7,342 nucleotides of DNA from Methylovorus sp035565335 (GTDB taxonomy: Bacteria > Pseudomonadota > Gammaproteobacteria > Burkholderiales > Methylophilaceae), in the NCBI GenBank assembly GCA_035565335.1, contig DATMSO010000032.1, positions 1 through 7,342 on the forward strand, given 5' to 3'. Both the position numbers and the translations under genes were made by a program. The notes under the pieces are model-generated. The model ran no database searches. It was not told the DNA's origin and worked only from the letters and a program-made list of their open reading frames with translations. Below, piece after piece: positions 1-5,461 of this stretch. How positions within the stretch are numbered: the stretch's first letter is position 1; each line of letters begins with the position of its first letter.

Positions 1-18
1 TAAAAGAGAACAACTATT

Positions 19-270
19 ATGGTGATCATTCGTCTCGCACGCGGTGGCGCGAAGAAATCCCCCTTTTACAGCGTAGTGGTAGCTGACTCGCGCAATCGTC
101 GCGATGGTCGCTTCATTGAGCGTGTAGGTTTTTACAATCCTCTGGCTAAAGAAGGCCAAGAAGGCCTGCGCCTGAACGGTGAGCGCATTGCTCACTGGCA
201 AAGCAATGGCGCTCAGCTGTCTGATTGCGTTGCACGTCTGGTCAAGCAATCTGCCAAAGCAGCTGCCTAA
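19..270 (+). CDS. rpsP: 30S ribosomal protein S16
   Basis: Small-subunit ribosomal protein S16, which binds 16S rRNA early in 30S assembly. The 83-residue product has the usual family length (about 80-90) and the family hallmarks: the N-terminal MVIIRLARGGAKK, the VVVADSRNRRDGRFIERVGFYNP core (about residues 19-41, given here only as a landmark), and a basic Ala/Lys-rich tail. The ATG at 19 follows a purine-rich AAAGAG (3-8) at a suitable distance. It is the first gene of the rpsP-rimM-trmD-rplS operon; the operon promoter must lie left of the window. One oddity is Ser14 in KKSPFY, where most S16 proteins have Arg (KKRPFY). Identity is essentially certain from sequence and context. Confidence 0.97.
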   Translation: MVIIRLARGGAKKSPFYSVVVADSRNRRDGRFIERVGFYNPLAKEGQEGLRLNGERIAHWQSNGAQLSDCVARLVKQSAKAAA

Positions 271-276
271 GCGGGG

Positions 277-298
277 TATCGCCTTTTAACGGGCGATA
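277..298 (+). promoter_or_regulatory. Hairpin in rpsP-rimM spacer
   Basis: TATCGCC (277-283) and GGCGATA (292-298) form a perfect 7-bp stem around an 8-base loop, directly upstream of the rimM start region. There is no T-run after it, so it is not an intrinsic terminator. In E. coli the trmD operon makes far less RimM and TrmD than S16 and L19, through control at translation and mRNA structure near rimM. This hairpin could serve such a role here; that is inference from position only. Confidence 0.4.
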
Positions 299-304
299 AC
301 AACT

Positions 305-808
305 GTGAAGGATATGGTCGTCATGGGGCGCGTTGTCGCCCCTTATGGCATTTATGGCTGGCTGAAAATACAGCCGGATACCGAGACCATAGATAGCCTC
401 TTTGATTACGATAGCTGGTGGCTGGGGCGTGACCCCAAGTGGCAGGAGTATGTGGTCGAAGCGGCGAAGGTGCATGGCAAGACCCTGGTGGTCAAGCTGG
501 TGGGAATTGATGATCGCGATGCTGCGTTTGCTGCCAAGGGCAAGCAAGTGTCAGTGCCACGCGAACAATTGCCCGAGGCGGAAGATGGCGAGTATTACTG
601 GTCTGACTTGATCGGTCTGCACGTCAGCAACCTGCAGCAGGTGGATTTTGGCAAAGTGGTAGATGTGTTTGAAACCGGTGCCAATGATGTGCTGGTGGTA
701 AAAGACGAAACCGGGCGAGAACGCCTAGTGCCATTTACCGCAGATGCTGTGCCGGAAGTGAATATTGAGGCCGGCACCTTGCTAGTGGACTGGGACCCGG
801 AGTTTTAA
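305..808 (+). CDS. rimM: Ribosome maturation factor RimM
   Basis: RimM is a 16S rRNA processing and 30S assembly factor that binds S19. The 167-residue product shows the N-terminal RimM beta-barrel (about residues 4-90, with MGRVVAPYGIYGWLKI and GIDDRDAA at 67-74) and the C-terminal PRC-barrel domain (about 95-167, with EYYWSDLIGL at 96-105, ETGANDVLVV at 123-132, LVPF and a terminal VDWDPEF). Length matches the family. The start is uncertain: GTG at 305 has no clear ribosome-binding site, ATG at 314 lies right against GAAGGA (307-312), and ATG at 323 has that motif at about 10 bases but removes part of the first beta strand. I keep 305 because it preserves the strand. The stop overlaps the trmD start by one base (TAATG). 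Confidence 0.95.
   Translation: MKDMVVMGRVVAPYGIYGWLKIQPDTETIDSLFDYDSWWLGRDPKWQEYVVEAAKVHGKTLVVKLVGIDDRDAAFAAKGKQVSVPREQLPEAEDGEYYWSDLIGLHVSNLQQVDFGKVVDVFETGANDVLVVKDETGRERLVPFTADAVPEVNIEAGTLLVDWDPEF
799..802 (+). promoter_or_regulatory. trmD ribosome-binding site
   Basis: GGAG at 799-802 lies five bases before the ATG at 808, inside the last codons of rimM. It supports 808 as the trmD start over the internal ATG at 844, which has no such motif. Together with the TAATG stop/start overlap it suggests that trmD is translated by ribosomes finishing rimM. Confidence 0.6.
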
Positions 809-1620
809 TGTCGGCGCCGGAGTCTGTAGCTGCACAACCTGCCATGCGGCAGTTTGATGTAGTCAGCCTTTTCCCGCAGATGTTTGATGCCCTCAGTCAG
901 TTTGGTATCACAGCAAGGGCGCTGGAAAAAGCCATCTACGGCCTGCAGGTATGGAATCCACGTGATTTCACCAGCGATAACTATCGCACCGTTGATGACC
1001 GGCCGTATGGCGGTGGTCCTGGCATGGTGATGCTGGCTGAGCCATTGGAAAAAGCCATTGCGGCGGCCAAGGCAAGACAACAGTCAGCCGGTGTAGCCAA
1101 GCCTAAAGTGATCCACATGTCGCCGCAAGGCAAGCCACTTACGCATGCGGCGGTCATGCGGCTTGCAGAAGAGCCTGGCCTGATACTGCTGGCAAGTCGC
1201 TATGAAGGCGTAGACCAGCGGCTGCTGGACCGTGTTGTAGATGAAGAGTATTCGATAGGGGATTATGTCCTGTCGGGCGGTGAGTTACCCGCCATGGTGT
1301 TGATAGATGCGATTGTGCGCCAGTTGCCCGGTAGTCTGGGCGATATGGATTCCGCACTCGAAGATTCGTTTGTGGATGGCTTGCTGGATTGCCCCCACTA
1401 CACCCGCCCGGAAGTATATGAAGGCGTGGCAGTGCCCGAGATTCTGATGTCCGGGCATCATGCAAAGATAAAGCGTTGGCGGCTCAAGCAGTCGCTGGCG
1501 CAAACAAGGGCTAAACGCCCGGATTTACTGGCCGCAAGGTCGTTGACGAAAGAGGAATCTCGGCTGCTGGCAGAGCTTGATGTTGAGCAAACGCTGAAGC
1601 AGGAACAAGAATCCTCATAA
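808..1620 (+). CDS. trmD: tRNA (guanine-N1)-methyltransferase TrmD
   Basis: TrmD uses S-adenosylmethionine to methylate N1 of G37 in tRNAs with G at position 36, which prevents +1 frameshifting. It is a SPOUT-class enzyme with a trefoil knot and works as a dimer. Visible motifs: FDVVSLFPQMF (16-26), DDRPYGGGPGMVM (63-75), SPQGKPL (105-111), then the knot with RYEGVDQRLLD (131-141) and SIGDYVLSGGELP (149-161). Arg171 and Asp186 correspond to the catalytic Arg154 and Asp169 of E. coli (constant offset of 17), followed by DGLLDCPHYTRP. The 270-residue length is slightly above E. coli (255) because of about 12 extra N-terminal residues; the more classical start would be MRQFDVV at 844, but GGAG and the TAATG overlap favour 808. 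The lysine/glutamine-rich C-terminus is ordinary. Confidence 0.97.
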   Translation: MSAPESVAAQPAMRQFDVVSLFPQMFDALSQFGITARALEKAIYGLQVWNPRDFTSDNYRTVDDRPYGGGPGMVMLAEPLEKAIAAAKARQQSAGVAKPKVIHMSPQGKPLTHAAVMRLAEEPGLILLASRYEGVDQRLLDRVVDEEYSIGDYVLSGGELPAMVLIDAIVRQLPGSLGDMDSALEDSFVDGLLDCPHYTRPEVYEGVAVPEILMSGHHAKIKRWRLKQSLAQTRAKRPDLLAARSLTKEESRLLAELDVEQTLKQEQESS

Positions 1621-1636
1621 TTAAAAGGAACTGAAA

Positions 1637-2020
1637 ATGGCAGATATTATCAAGATGTTGGAAGAGGAAGAAATTGCCCGTCTCGGCAAGAACATTCCTG
1701 AATTTGCACCTGGTGACACCGTTATCGTGGGTGTAAATGTGGTTGAAGGTACCCGTAAGCGTGTACAGGCTTACGAAGGTGTTGTGATTGCTAAGCGCAA
1801 TCGTGGCCTGAACTCTTCGTTCATCGTTCGCAAGATTTCTTCTGGTGAAGGCGTTGAGCGGACATTCCAGACTTACTCCCCACTGATCGCTTCTATCGAA
1901 GTGAAGCGCCGTGGTGACGTACGTCGCAGCAAGCTGTACTACTTGCGTGAGCGTTCAGGCAAGTCTGCACGTATCAAGGAAAAGCTCAAGCTGCGTGAAA
2001 AGCCAGTTAGCGCTGAATAA
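1637..2020 (+). CDS. rplS: 50S ribosomal protein L19
   Basis: L19 sits at the interface of the large and small ribosomal subunits. The 127-residue product carries the conserved core: FAPGDTVIVGVNVVEGTRKR (23-42), AYEGVVIAKRNRGLNSSFIV (45-64), the KISSGEGVERTF segment, and the signature IEVKRRGDVRRSKLYYLR (87-104). It is about a dozen residues longer than the E. coli protein because of a basic tail (KLKLREKPVSAE), as is usual in betaproteobacteria. The ATG at 1637 has a strong ribosome-binding site, AAGGA at 1625-1629 with seven bases between, in a 16-base spacer after trmD. This fits the independent, high translation of L19 known for this operon. A perfect intrinsic terminator follows 20 bases after the stop. 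Confidence 0.98.
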   Translation: MADIIKMLEEEEIARLGKNIPEFAPGDTVIVGVNVVEGTRKRVQAYEGVVIAKRNRGLNSSFIVRKISSGEGVERTFQTYSPLIASIEVKRRGDVRRSKLYYLRERSGKSARIKEKLKLREKPVSAE

Positions 2021-2039
2021 ATTTCAGCCCGAGCTGACC

Positions 2040-2071
2040 GCAAAAAGCCCCGCAAGGGGCTTTTTGCTTTT
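2040..2071 (+). terminator. Intrinsic terminator of the trmD operon
   Basis: GCAAAAAGCCCC (2040-2051) and GGGGCTTTTTGC (2056-2067) form a perfect 12-bp stem closed by a GCAA tetraloop, followed by TTTT (2068-2071). The five T of the descending arm add to the U-rich end. It starts 20 bases after the rplS stop and separates the ribosomal operon from the alkyltransferase-xerD pair. The 74 bases between it and the next start hold no promoter that I find convincing. Confidence 0.93.
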
Positions 2072-2145
2072 CTGGAGAGTGCTTCGCACATCGCAAGCGG
2101 CGCTGGATGCGCTAGCGGGGATTGCGTTACCATAGGTTGATGAAT

Positions 2146-2622
2146 ATGGAATCAGTCCCACGCCAGTACGATGCTGTCATCGCTGCGCCTTTTGGTGCCA
2201 TAGGCCTGCATGTGCAGGATGACTTTGTGGTCGGCATTGAATTATTGGCCGAGTCTGTAAAGCCCTATGCCACTGCTACCCCCTTTGTGCAGCATGCGTT
2301 GCAGCAATTGCACCGTTACCTGCAAGACGCAACATGTCCGATAGAACTCCCGTATCTTACCGGTGGGACTGCGTTTCAGCAGCGTGTGTGGAAGGCCATT
2401 GCCGATGTGCCTGCGGGCGCGGCAATCAGCTATAGCGAGCTGGCGCAGCGCGTGAGTTCTGGCCCCAGGGCGGTTGCTAACGTATGCGGAGCGAATCGGG
2501 TGCCCTTGCTGGTGCCTTGCCATCGCGTTGTCGCCAAGAGCGGCCTTGGCGGTTTCATGCAAGGCAATCCGCATGGTATGGCCATCAAGCAATGGTTACT
2601 GGCGCATGAGGGTTTGGTATGA
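2146..2622 (+). CDS. ogt: Methylated-DNA-[protein]-cysteine S-methyltransferase
   Basis: Suicide DNA-repair protein that moves alkyl groups from O6-alkylguanine (and O4-alkylthymine) to its own cysteine. Seen: a short N-terminal region, then the alkyltransferase DNA-binding domain with TAFQQRVWKAIADVPAG, the arginine-finger region SGPRAVANVCGANRVP, and the active site VPCHRVV with Cys125 and His127. The C-terminal KQWLLAHEG supplies the conserved Glu. Between GGF and the Lys of KQWLL there are about four more residues than in E. coli Ogt, a form I associate with betaproteobacteria. Start choices are TTG 2122, ATG 2140 and ATG 2146; AGG at 2134-2136 lies nine bases before 2146, giving 158 residues. 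It has no Ada regulatory domain, so an Ogt-type constitutive enzyme is the best name. The stop overlaps xerD (ATGA). Confidence 0.9.
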   Translation: MESVPRQYDAVIAAPFGAIGLHVQDDFVVGIELLAESVKPYATATPFVQHALQQLHRYLQDATCPIELPYLTGGTAFQQRVWKAIADVPAGAAISYSELAQRVSSGPRAVANVCGANRVPLLVPCHRVVAKSGLGGFMQGNPHGMAIKQWLLAHEGLV

Positions 2623-3515
2623 GTGCGGTCAATACGGCGGTGCTTGATAGTTTTGTGGATCATCTCTGGCTGGAAGATGGCCTAGCGCGCAACACCCTGG
2701 AAAGTTACCGGCGCGATCTTGCGCTATTTGCGGATTGGTTGTGGTCTGAGCATGCCACTTTGCTGCAGCAGGCGGATCAGGCACATATTCAGCAGTATCT
2801 GGCCTTCCGCTTCCCAACCAGCAAGCCGCGCAGTGTCAGCCGCCTGATCGCCAGCCTGCGGCGATTTTATCGCTATGGGCTGCGCGAAGGTCAGGTGAGT
2901 GTAGATCCCACGCTGTTGATTGATACGCCCAAGCTGCCGCGCTCGCTGCCCAAGAGTCTGAATGAAGATGAAGTGGTCGCGCTTTTGAATGCGCCCGACA
3001 CCTCACAGGCCATCGGTCTGCGGGATAGAGCCATGCTTGAGACCCTGTATGCCTGTGGCCTGCGTGTTTCGGAATTGGTGGGTTTGCGTTATACCGAGAT
3101 CAGCCTCAATGAAGGGGTGGTGCGTGTAACGGGTAAGGGTAGCAAGACTAGGCTGGTGCCCTTGGGTGAGGAGTCGGTAGACTGGTTGCTACGTTATGTA
3201 CGTGAAGGTCGGCCGCAGATTTTGCAGCAGCGTGTGTCCGATAGTCTGTTTGTCACGCAACGTGGCGAGGCCATGACTCGGCAGGCGTTCTGGTACCTGA
3301 TCAAGCGTTACGCGTTGCAAGCTGCCATTCATAAACCATTGTCGCCCCATGTGTTGCGCCATGCCTTTGCTACGCATTTATTGAATCACGGTGCAGATCT
3401 GCGGGTGGTGCAGATGTTGCTGGGGCATTCTGATATTTCCACCACGCAAATTTACACTCATGTGGCACGTGAGCGCCTGAAGCAGCTGCATGCCATGCAT
3501 CATCCGCGAGGTTAA
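2619..3515 (+). CDS. xerD: Site-specific tyrosine recombinase XerD
   Basis: XerD acts with XerC at the dif site, activated by FtsK at the septum, to resolve chromosome dimers. The 298-residue length equals E. coli XerD. The N-terminal SAM-like core-binding domain (about 1-90, GLARNTLESYRRDL at 21-34) is followed by the catalytic domain. The full catalytic set is present: Arg149 (ACGLRVSEL), Lys173 (TGKGSKTRLVP), His244 and Arg247 (SPHVLRHAFATHLL), His270 (LLGHSDISTTQIYTHV) and the nucleophile Tyr279. The tail RERLKQLHAMHHPRG is of XerD rather than XerC type. The ATG overlaps the alkyltransferase stop by four bases and has GAGGG (2608-2612) six bases upstream, so start and coupling are well supported. 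This is a housekeeping recombinase; I see no phage or island boundary here. Confidence 0.96.
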   Translation: MSAVNTAVLDSFVDHLWLEDGLARNTLESYRRDLALFADWLWSEHATLLQQADQAHIQQYLAFRFPTSKPRSVSRLIASLRRFYRYGLREGQVSVDPTLLIDTPKLPRSLPKSLNEDEVVALLNAPDTSQAIGLRDRAMLETLYACGLRVSELVGLRYTEISLNEGVVRVTGKGSKTRLVPLGEESVDWLLRYVREGRPQILQQRVSDSLFVTQRGEAMTRQAFWYLIKRYALQAAIHKPLSPHVLRHAFATHLLNHGADLRVVQMLLGHSDISTTQIYTHVARERLKQLHAMHHPRG

Positions 3516-3530
3516 GACTTCGCGGTCTTA
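3504..3530. other. Palindromic junction of convergent xerD and ychJ-like genes
   Basis: The xerD stop TAA (3513-3515) and the opposing stop TTA (3528-3530) lie in a perfect 6-bp inverted repeat, TAAGAC (3513-3518) and GTCTTA (3525-3530), with loop TTCGCG. An alternative overlapping stem is CCGCGA (3504-3509) with TCGCGG (3520-3525). No T-run follows on either strand, so a standard intrinsic terminator is not supported; transcripts may overlap across the 12-base gap. Confidence 0.5.
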
Positions 3531-3908
3531 CTGGCCGCTGGCATCCAGGTAATACCAGGCACCATCGAGCTTGGTGAAGCGGCTGGATTCGTGCAGTTTT
3601 TCCGCTTTGCCGTTGACTTTGTAGCGCGCCTCAAATGCCACGATGGCGCTATCACCCTCTACATGGTCGCGCAAAATACGTAGCCCTATCCATTTAACCG
3701 GCGCCTCTTCATGCAACCCCAGCTTTTCTGGCCGGGTGTCGGGATGCCAGGTGGCGAGCAGATAATCCTCAAGCATGAGCGCATAGGCGGCGTAACGCGA
3801 GCGCATCAATTGCACAGGGGATTGTTGCGCCCGGCTACCCACATGCCACGGCTGACAGCAAGCCTGGTAAATGGGGCCACTATGACAGGGGCAGGGGATG
3901 GCTTTCAC
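3528..3908 (-). CDS. ychJ: YchJ-like SEC-C motif protein (UPF0225)
   Basis: Member of the YchJ/UPF0225 family, of unknown biochemical role. An N-terminal SEC-C zinc-binding motif (CPCHSG and ACC; Cys6, Cys8, Cys17, Cys18) precedes an NTF2-like domain with LMRSRYAAY (34-42), DYLLATWHPDTRP (48-60), FEARY and LHESSRF, ending WYYLD. The start is GTG at 3908, which overlaps the stop of the upstream secreted-protein gene in a GTGA arrangement and gives 126 residues. An ATG at 3983 would add 25 residues without similarity to the family and overlap the neighbour by 79 bases. The usual CxCGSG motif here reads CPCHSG, with His for Gly. E. coli YchJ is longer, with a second SEC-C motif at its C-terminus; this one has only the first. 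No separate ribosome-binding site is visible, so translational coupling is likely. Confidence 0.88.
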   Translation of the reverse strand: MKAIPCPCHSGPIYQACCQPWHVGSRAQQSPVQLMRSRYAAYALMLEDYLLATWHPDTRPEKLGLHEEAPVKWIGLRILRDHVEGDSAIVAFEARYKVNGKAEKLHESSRFTKLDGAWYYLDASGQ

Positions 3909-4954
3909 GGAGTTGTGGCTGTCGTTGTGCTGGCATATGGCGAGGCCAGCGGCTCGCCGATAAACAGACCTTGCGCAGGCCATGCCACGCTTTTCCAGTA
4001 GCTTTCAATCAGCGTTTCGCCCTGGATGTAGTGTTTCATCACGATGCTGGGCGCCGGGAATTTCTGCCAGTAATTGCAGGGCTCCGAGACCGTGCCGTAA
4101 CTGCCAGTGGCGCCGGCATCCAGCCAGCGCAGGCTGGACATTTGTGATTTGCCCAAAAGATCACCGCCGCTGGAGGTGAGATGGTCGGCAATAGCGCCCG
4201 GTCTGAATGTCAGCGTATCCAGATGCGGGACTGAGATTTTGCCGGTGAAGTAAAACATCACATCCTTACGATCCTGAATGCTGTCGGCCTCTATGCGCTG
4301 AATGGTGAGTTGGCTGGCTGCAATCTGCATGGGCTTGGGGAACATGGGCACACGCGCATTGCGTGCCTGGTCTGACGTCGTTAATAGATAGGCGCTGCTG
4401 GGCAACAGGCGGAAGCTACTGAATACACCACGATCGATCAGGGCTTTTGCCTGCTCTACCGACTCAACGGGTAGCAGCATGCTTGGCCGTATGCCCAGCG
4501 TGGAGTAAGGCAGGCTGACTTCGCTGTTAAAGTAGGGGCTGGGCTTGCCGGGGTCGCAGGTTTTTTTACATTGCTGTGCATCATAGCCCAGGGTCATGGC
4601 TGACGTAATGCTGTTGCATTCCACCGCGTAAGGCGTGGTCCATACCATGACAATGGCTTGTATCTCCGGGCCCAGGCGCGTGAGGATATTGCTGCGTACG
4701 CCGGCAAATTCCCATGCGCTTAACTGGACTTTGCCCGTGGGCAGTTTCACCTTGATCAGGTTTTGCGCAGGAATCTGGCGCGCCTGCAGGTAGTATTCGC
4801 CGACCTCCACGCTGCTTGGGTCTGCGTCATTGACAATGACAGCAAGGTTCGCCGGGCTCAGGCGTGCAGGCTGCGGCGCCGCGATTGCACTGAACGAGAC
4901 CAGGCAAGCGAAGCTGAGCAATGCAGCTATTCTGATGAGGGGGGGTAAATGCAT
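3905..4954 (-). CDS. Secreted TIGR03790 family protein
   Basis: Exported protein of 349 residues that I recognise as the uncharacterised TIGR03790 type. A Sec signal peptide is evident: Arg8, a hydrophobic stretch of residues 9-24 and an AIA-A site near 25-26; Cys17 lies in the hydrophobic part and is not a lipobox. Typical family segments are LAVIVNDADPSSVEVGEYYL (37-56), a VWTTPYAVEC block (104-113), GATGSYGTVSEPCNYWQKFP (281-300), and GETLIESYWKSVAWPAQGLF followed by IGEPLASPY (to 340). The mature part has four cysteines (113, 129, 133, 293), an even number that would allow disulfides in the periplasm. No membrane anchor is seen at the C-terminus, which ends in a short Thr/Ala-rich tail. 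The gene lies 42 bases after folB and shares a GTGA overlap with the YchJ-like gene. A C7 tract occupies codons 4-6. Function is unknown. Confidence 0.85.
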   Translation of the reverse strand: MHLPPLIRIAALLSFACLVSFSAIAAPQPARLSPANLAVIVNDADPSSVEVGEYYLQARQIPAQNLIKVKLPTGKVQLSAWEFAGVRSNILTRLGPEIQAIVMVWTTPYAVECNSITSAMTLGYDAQQCKKTCDPGKPSPYFNSEVSLPYSTLGIRPSMLLPVESVEQAKALIDRGVFSSFRLLPSSAYLLTTSDQARNARVPMFPKPMQIAASQLTIQRIEADSIQDRKDVMFYFTGKISVPHLDTLTFRPGAIADHLTSSGGDLLGKSQMSSLRWLDAGATGSYGTVSEPCNYWQKFPAPSIVMKHYIQGETLIESYWKSVAWPAQGLFIGEPLASPYASTTTATTP

Positions 4955-4996
4955 GGATATTCTCAGGTTGAGCTTGAGCGTTTGGCTTGCTTTAGA

Positions 4997-5347
4997 TTAT
5001 TTCGTTCGCTCAATGACCACACCCAATGCTTTCAGGCCGGGCAAAATGCCCGGTTTGGCGACCTTGATCTTGACCCACGGCGCAGCAAATTCATTCAGCA
5101 CAATCTGGCAGATATGTTCGGCCAGGGCCTCAACCAATTTGAAGGATCGGGTGCTAAGGGTTTCGCGTATGCGCGCCACCACCATGCCATAGTCGATCGT
5201 ATCGTCAATTTCATCGGTCTGGCAGGAGCGGCTGTGCGGCATGGCGATCTCCAGATCGAGCACTATCGTTTGCGGCACCAAGCGTTCCCATTCGGGTACC
5301 CCTAGGTGGGTTTGCACTTTGACTTCGCTCAAGAAAATCATATCCAT
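4997..5347 (-). CDS. folB: Dihydroneopterin aldolase
   Basis: FolB cleaves 7,8-dihydroneopterin to 6-hydroxymethyl-7,8-dihydropterin and glycolaldehyde in folate synthesis, as a cytoplasmic octamer. The 116-residue product has the normal length (about 115-120). Visible family features: FLSEVKVQTHLGV near the N-terminus, the PEWERLVPQ segment with Glu21, LDLEIAMP, DTIDYGMVV with Tyr53, KLVEALAEHI with the substrate-binding Glu73, and VKIKVAKPG with the catalytic Lys98. The start ATG at 5347 gives the classical MDMIFL beginning; only a weak purine-rich GAAAGAA lies upstream. It is divergent from plsY, as in many proteobacteria, and is the first gene of the minus-strand set that continues into the TIGR03790 and YchJ-like genes. 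Confidence 0.95.
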   Translation of the reverse strand: MDMIFLSEVKVQTHLGVPEWERLVPQTIVLDLEIAMPHSRSCQTDEIDDTIDYGMVVARIRETLSTRSFKLVEALAEHICQIVLNEFAAPWVKIKVAKPGILPGLKALGVVIERTK

Positions 5348-5403
5348 GCTGGGTTCTTTCGTCTGATTCAGGGCTGATGCCGTGGTTTGCGTTGAGGATT
5401 GCG

Positions 5404-5432
5404 TTCACGGCGATGCGGGAATCCAGTATATT
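5404..5432 (+). promoter_or_regulatory. Probable sigma-70 promoter for plsY
   Basis: TTCACG (5404-5409) and TATATT (5427-5432) are separated by 17 bases and match the -35 and -10 consensus at 4 and 5 of 6 positions. The predicted start of transcription is about 5438-5440, some 58 bases before the plsY ATG. On the other strand the same spot reads TATACT (5430 to 5425), a possible -10 for folB, although the -35 region there is poor. Confidence 0.55.
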
Positions 5433-5440
5433 CCTGCTTT

Positions 5441-5461
5441 TGTGCGCGGTTCACGCGCACA
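5441..5461 (+). promoter_or_regulatory. Stem-loop at 5' end of plsY leader
   Basis: TGTGCGCG (5441-5448) and CGCGCACA (5454-5461) form a perfect 8-bp GC-rich stem with loop GTTCA. It lies right at the predicted 5' end of the plsY transcript. There is no T-run, so it is not a terminator. A second weak AT repeat, AAAATT (5471-5476) and AATTTT (5482-5487), follows with AGG of the likely ribosome-binding site in its loop. A role in mRNA stability or translation is inference. Confidence 0.45.

Noticed and set aside
242..547. 101-codon open frame on the minus strand across rpsP-rimM
   Set aside because: Antisense to two certain genes, no family-like motifs and no ribosome-binding site; a shadow of rimM coding.
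1154..1465. 103-codon minus-strand open frame inside trmD
   Set aside because: Wholly inside conserved trmD coding and without recognisable features.
2619..3515. Tyrosine recombinase as a phage or island integrase
   Set aside because: Length, catalytic residue positions and tail match XerD, the neighbours are housekeeping genes, and there are no att-like repeats or tRNA.
3909..3983. N-terminal extension of the YchJ-like gene to ATG 3983
   Set aside because: The extra residues are not family-like and the frame would overlap the upstream gene by 79 bases; the GTG at 3908 in the GTGA overlap starts just before the SEC-C motif.
3711..4001. 96-codon plus-strand open frame opposite ychJ-like and TIGR03790 genes
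   Set aside because: Antisense to two recognisable genes; its sequence shows no domain.
5037..5053. CCGGGC/GCCCGG hairpin within the folB 3' part
   Set aside because: Encodes the conserved AKPGILPGLKA region, so the symmetry is explained by coding; no T-run follows.
4830..5305. Two overlapping plus-strand open frames opposite the TIGR03790 start and folB
   Set aside because: folB on the other strand is certain, and both frames lack recognisable motifs; they are shadows.
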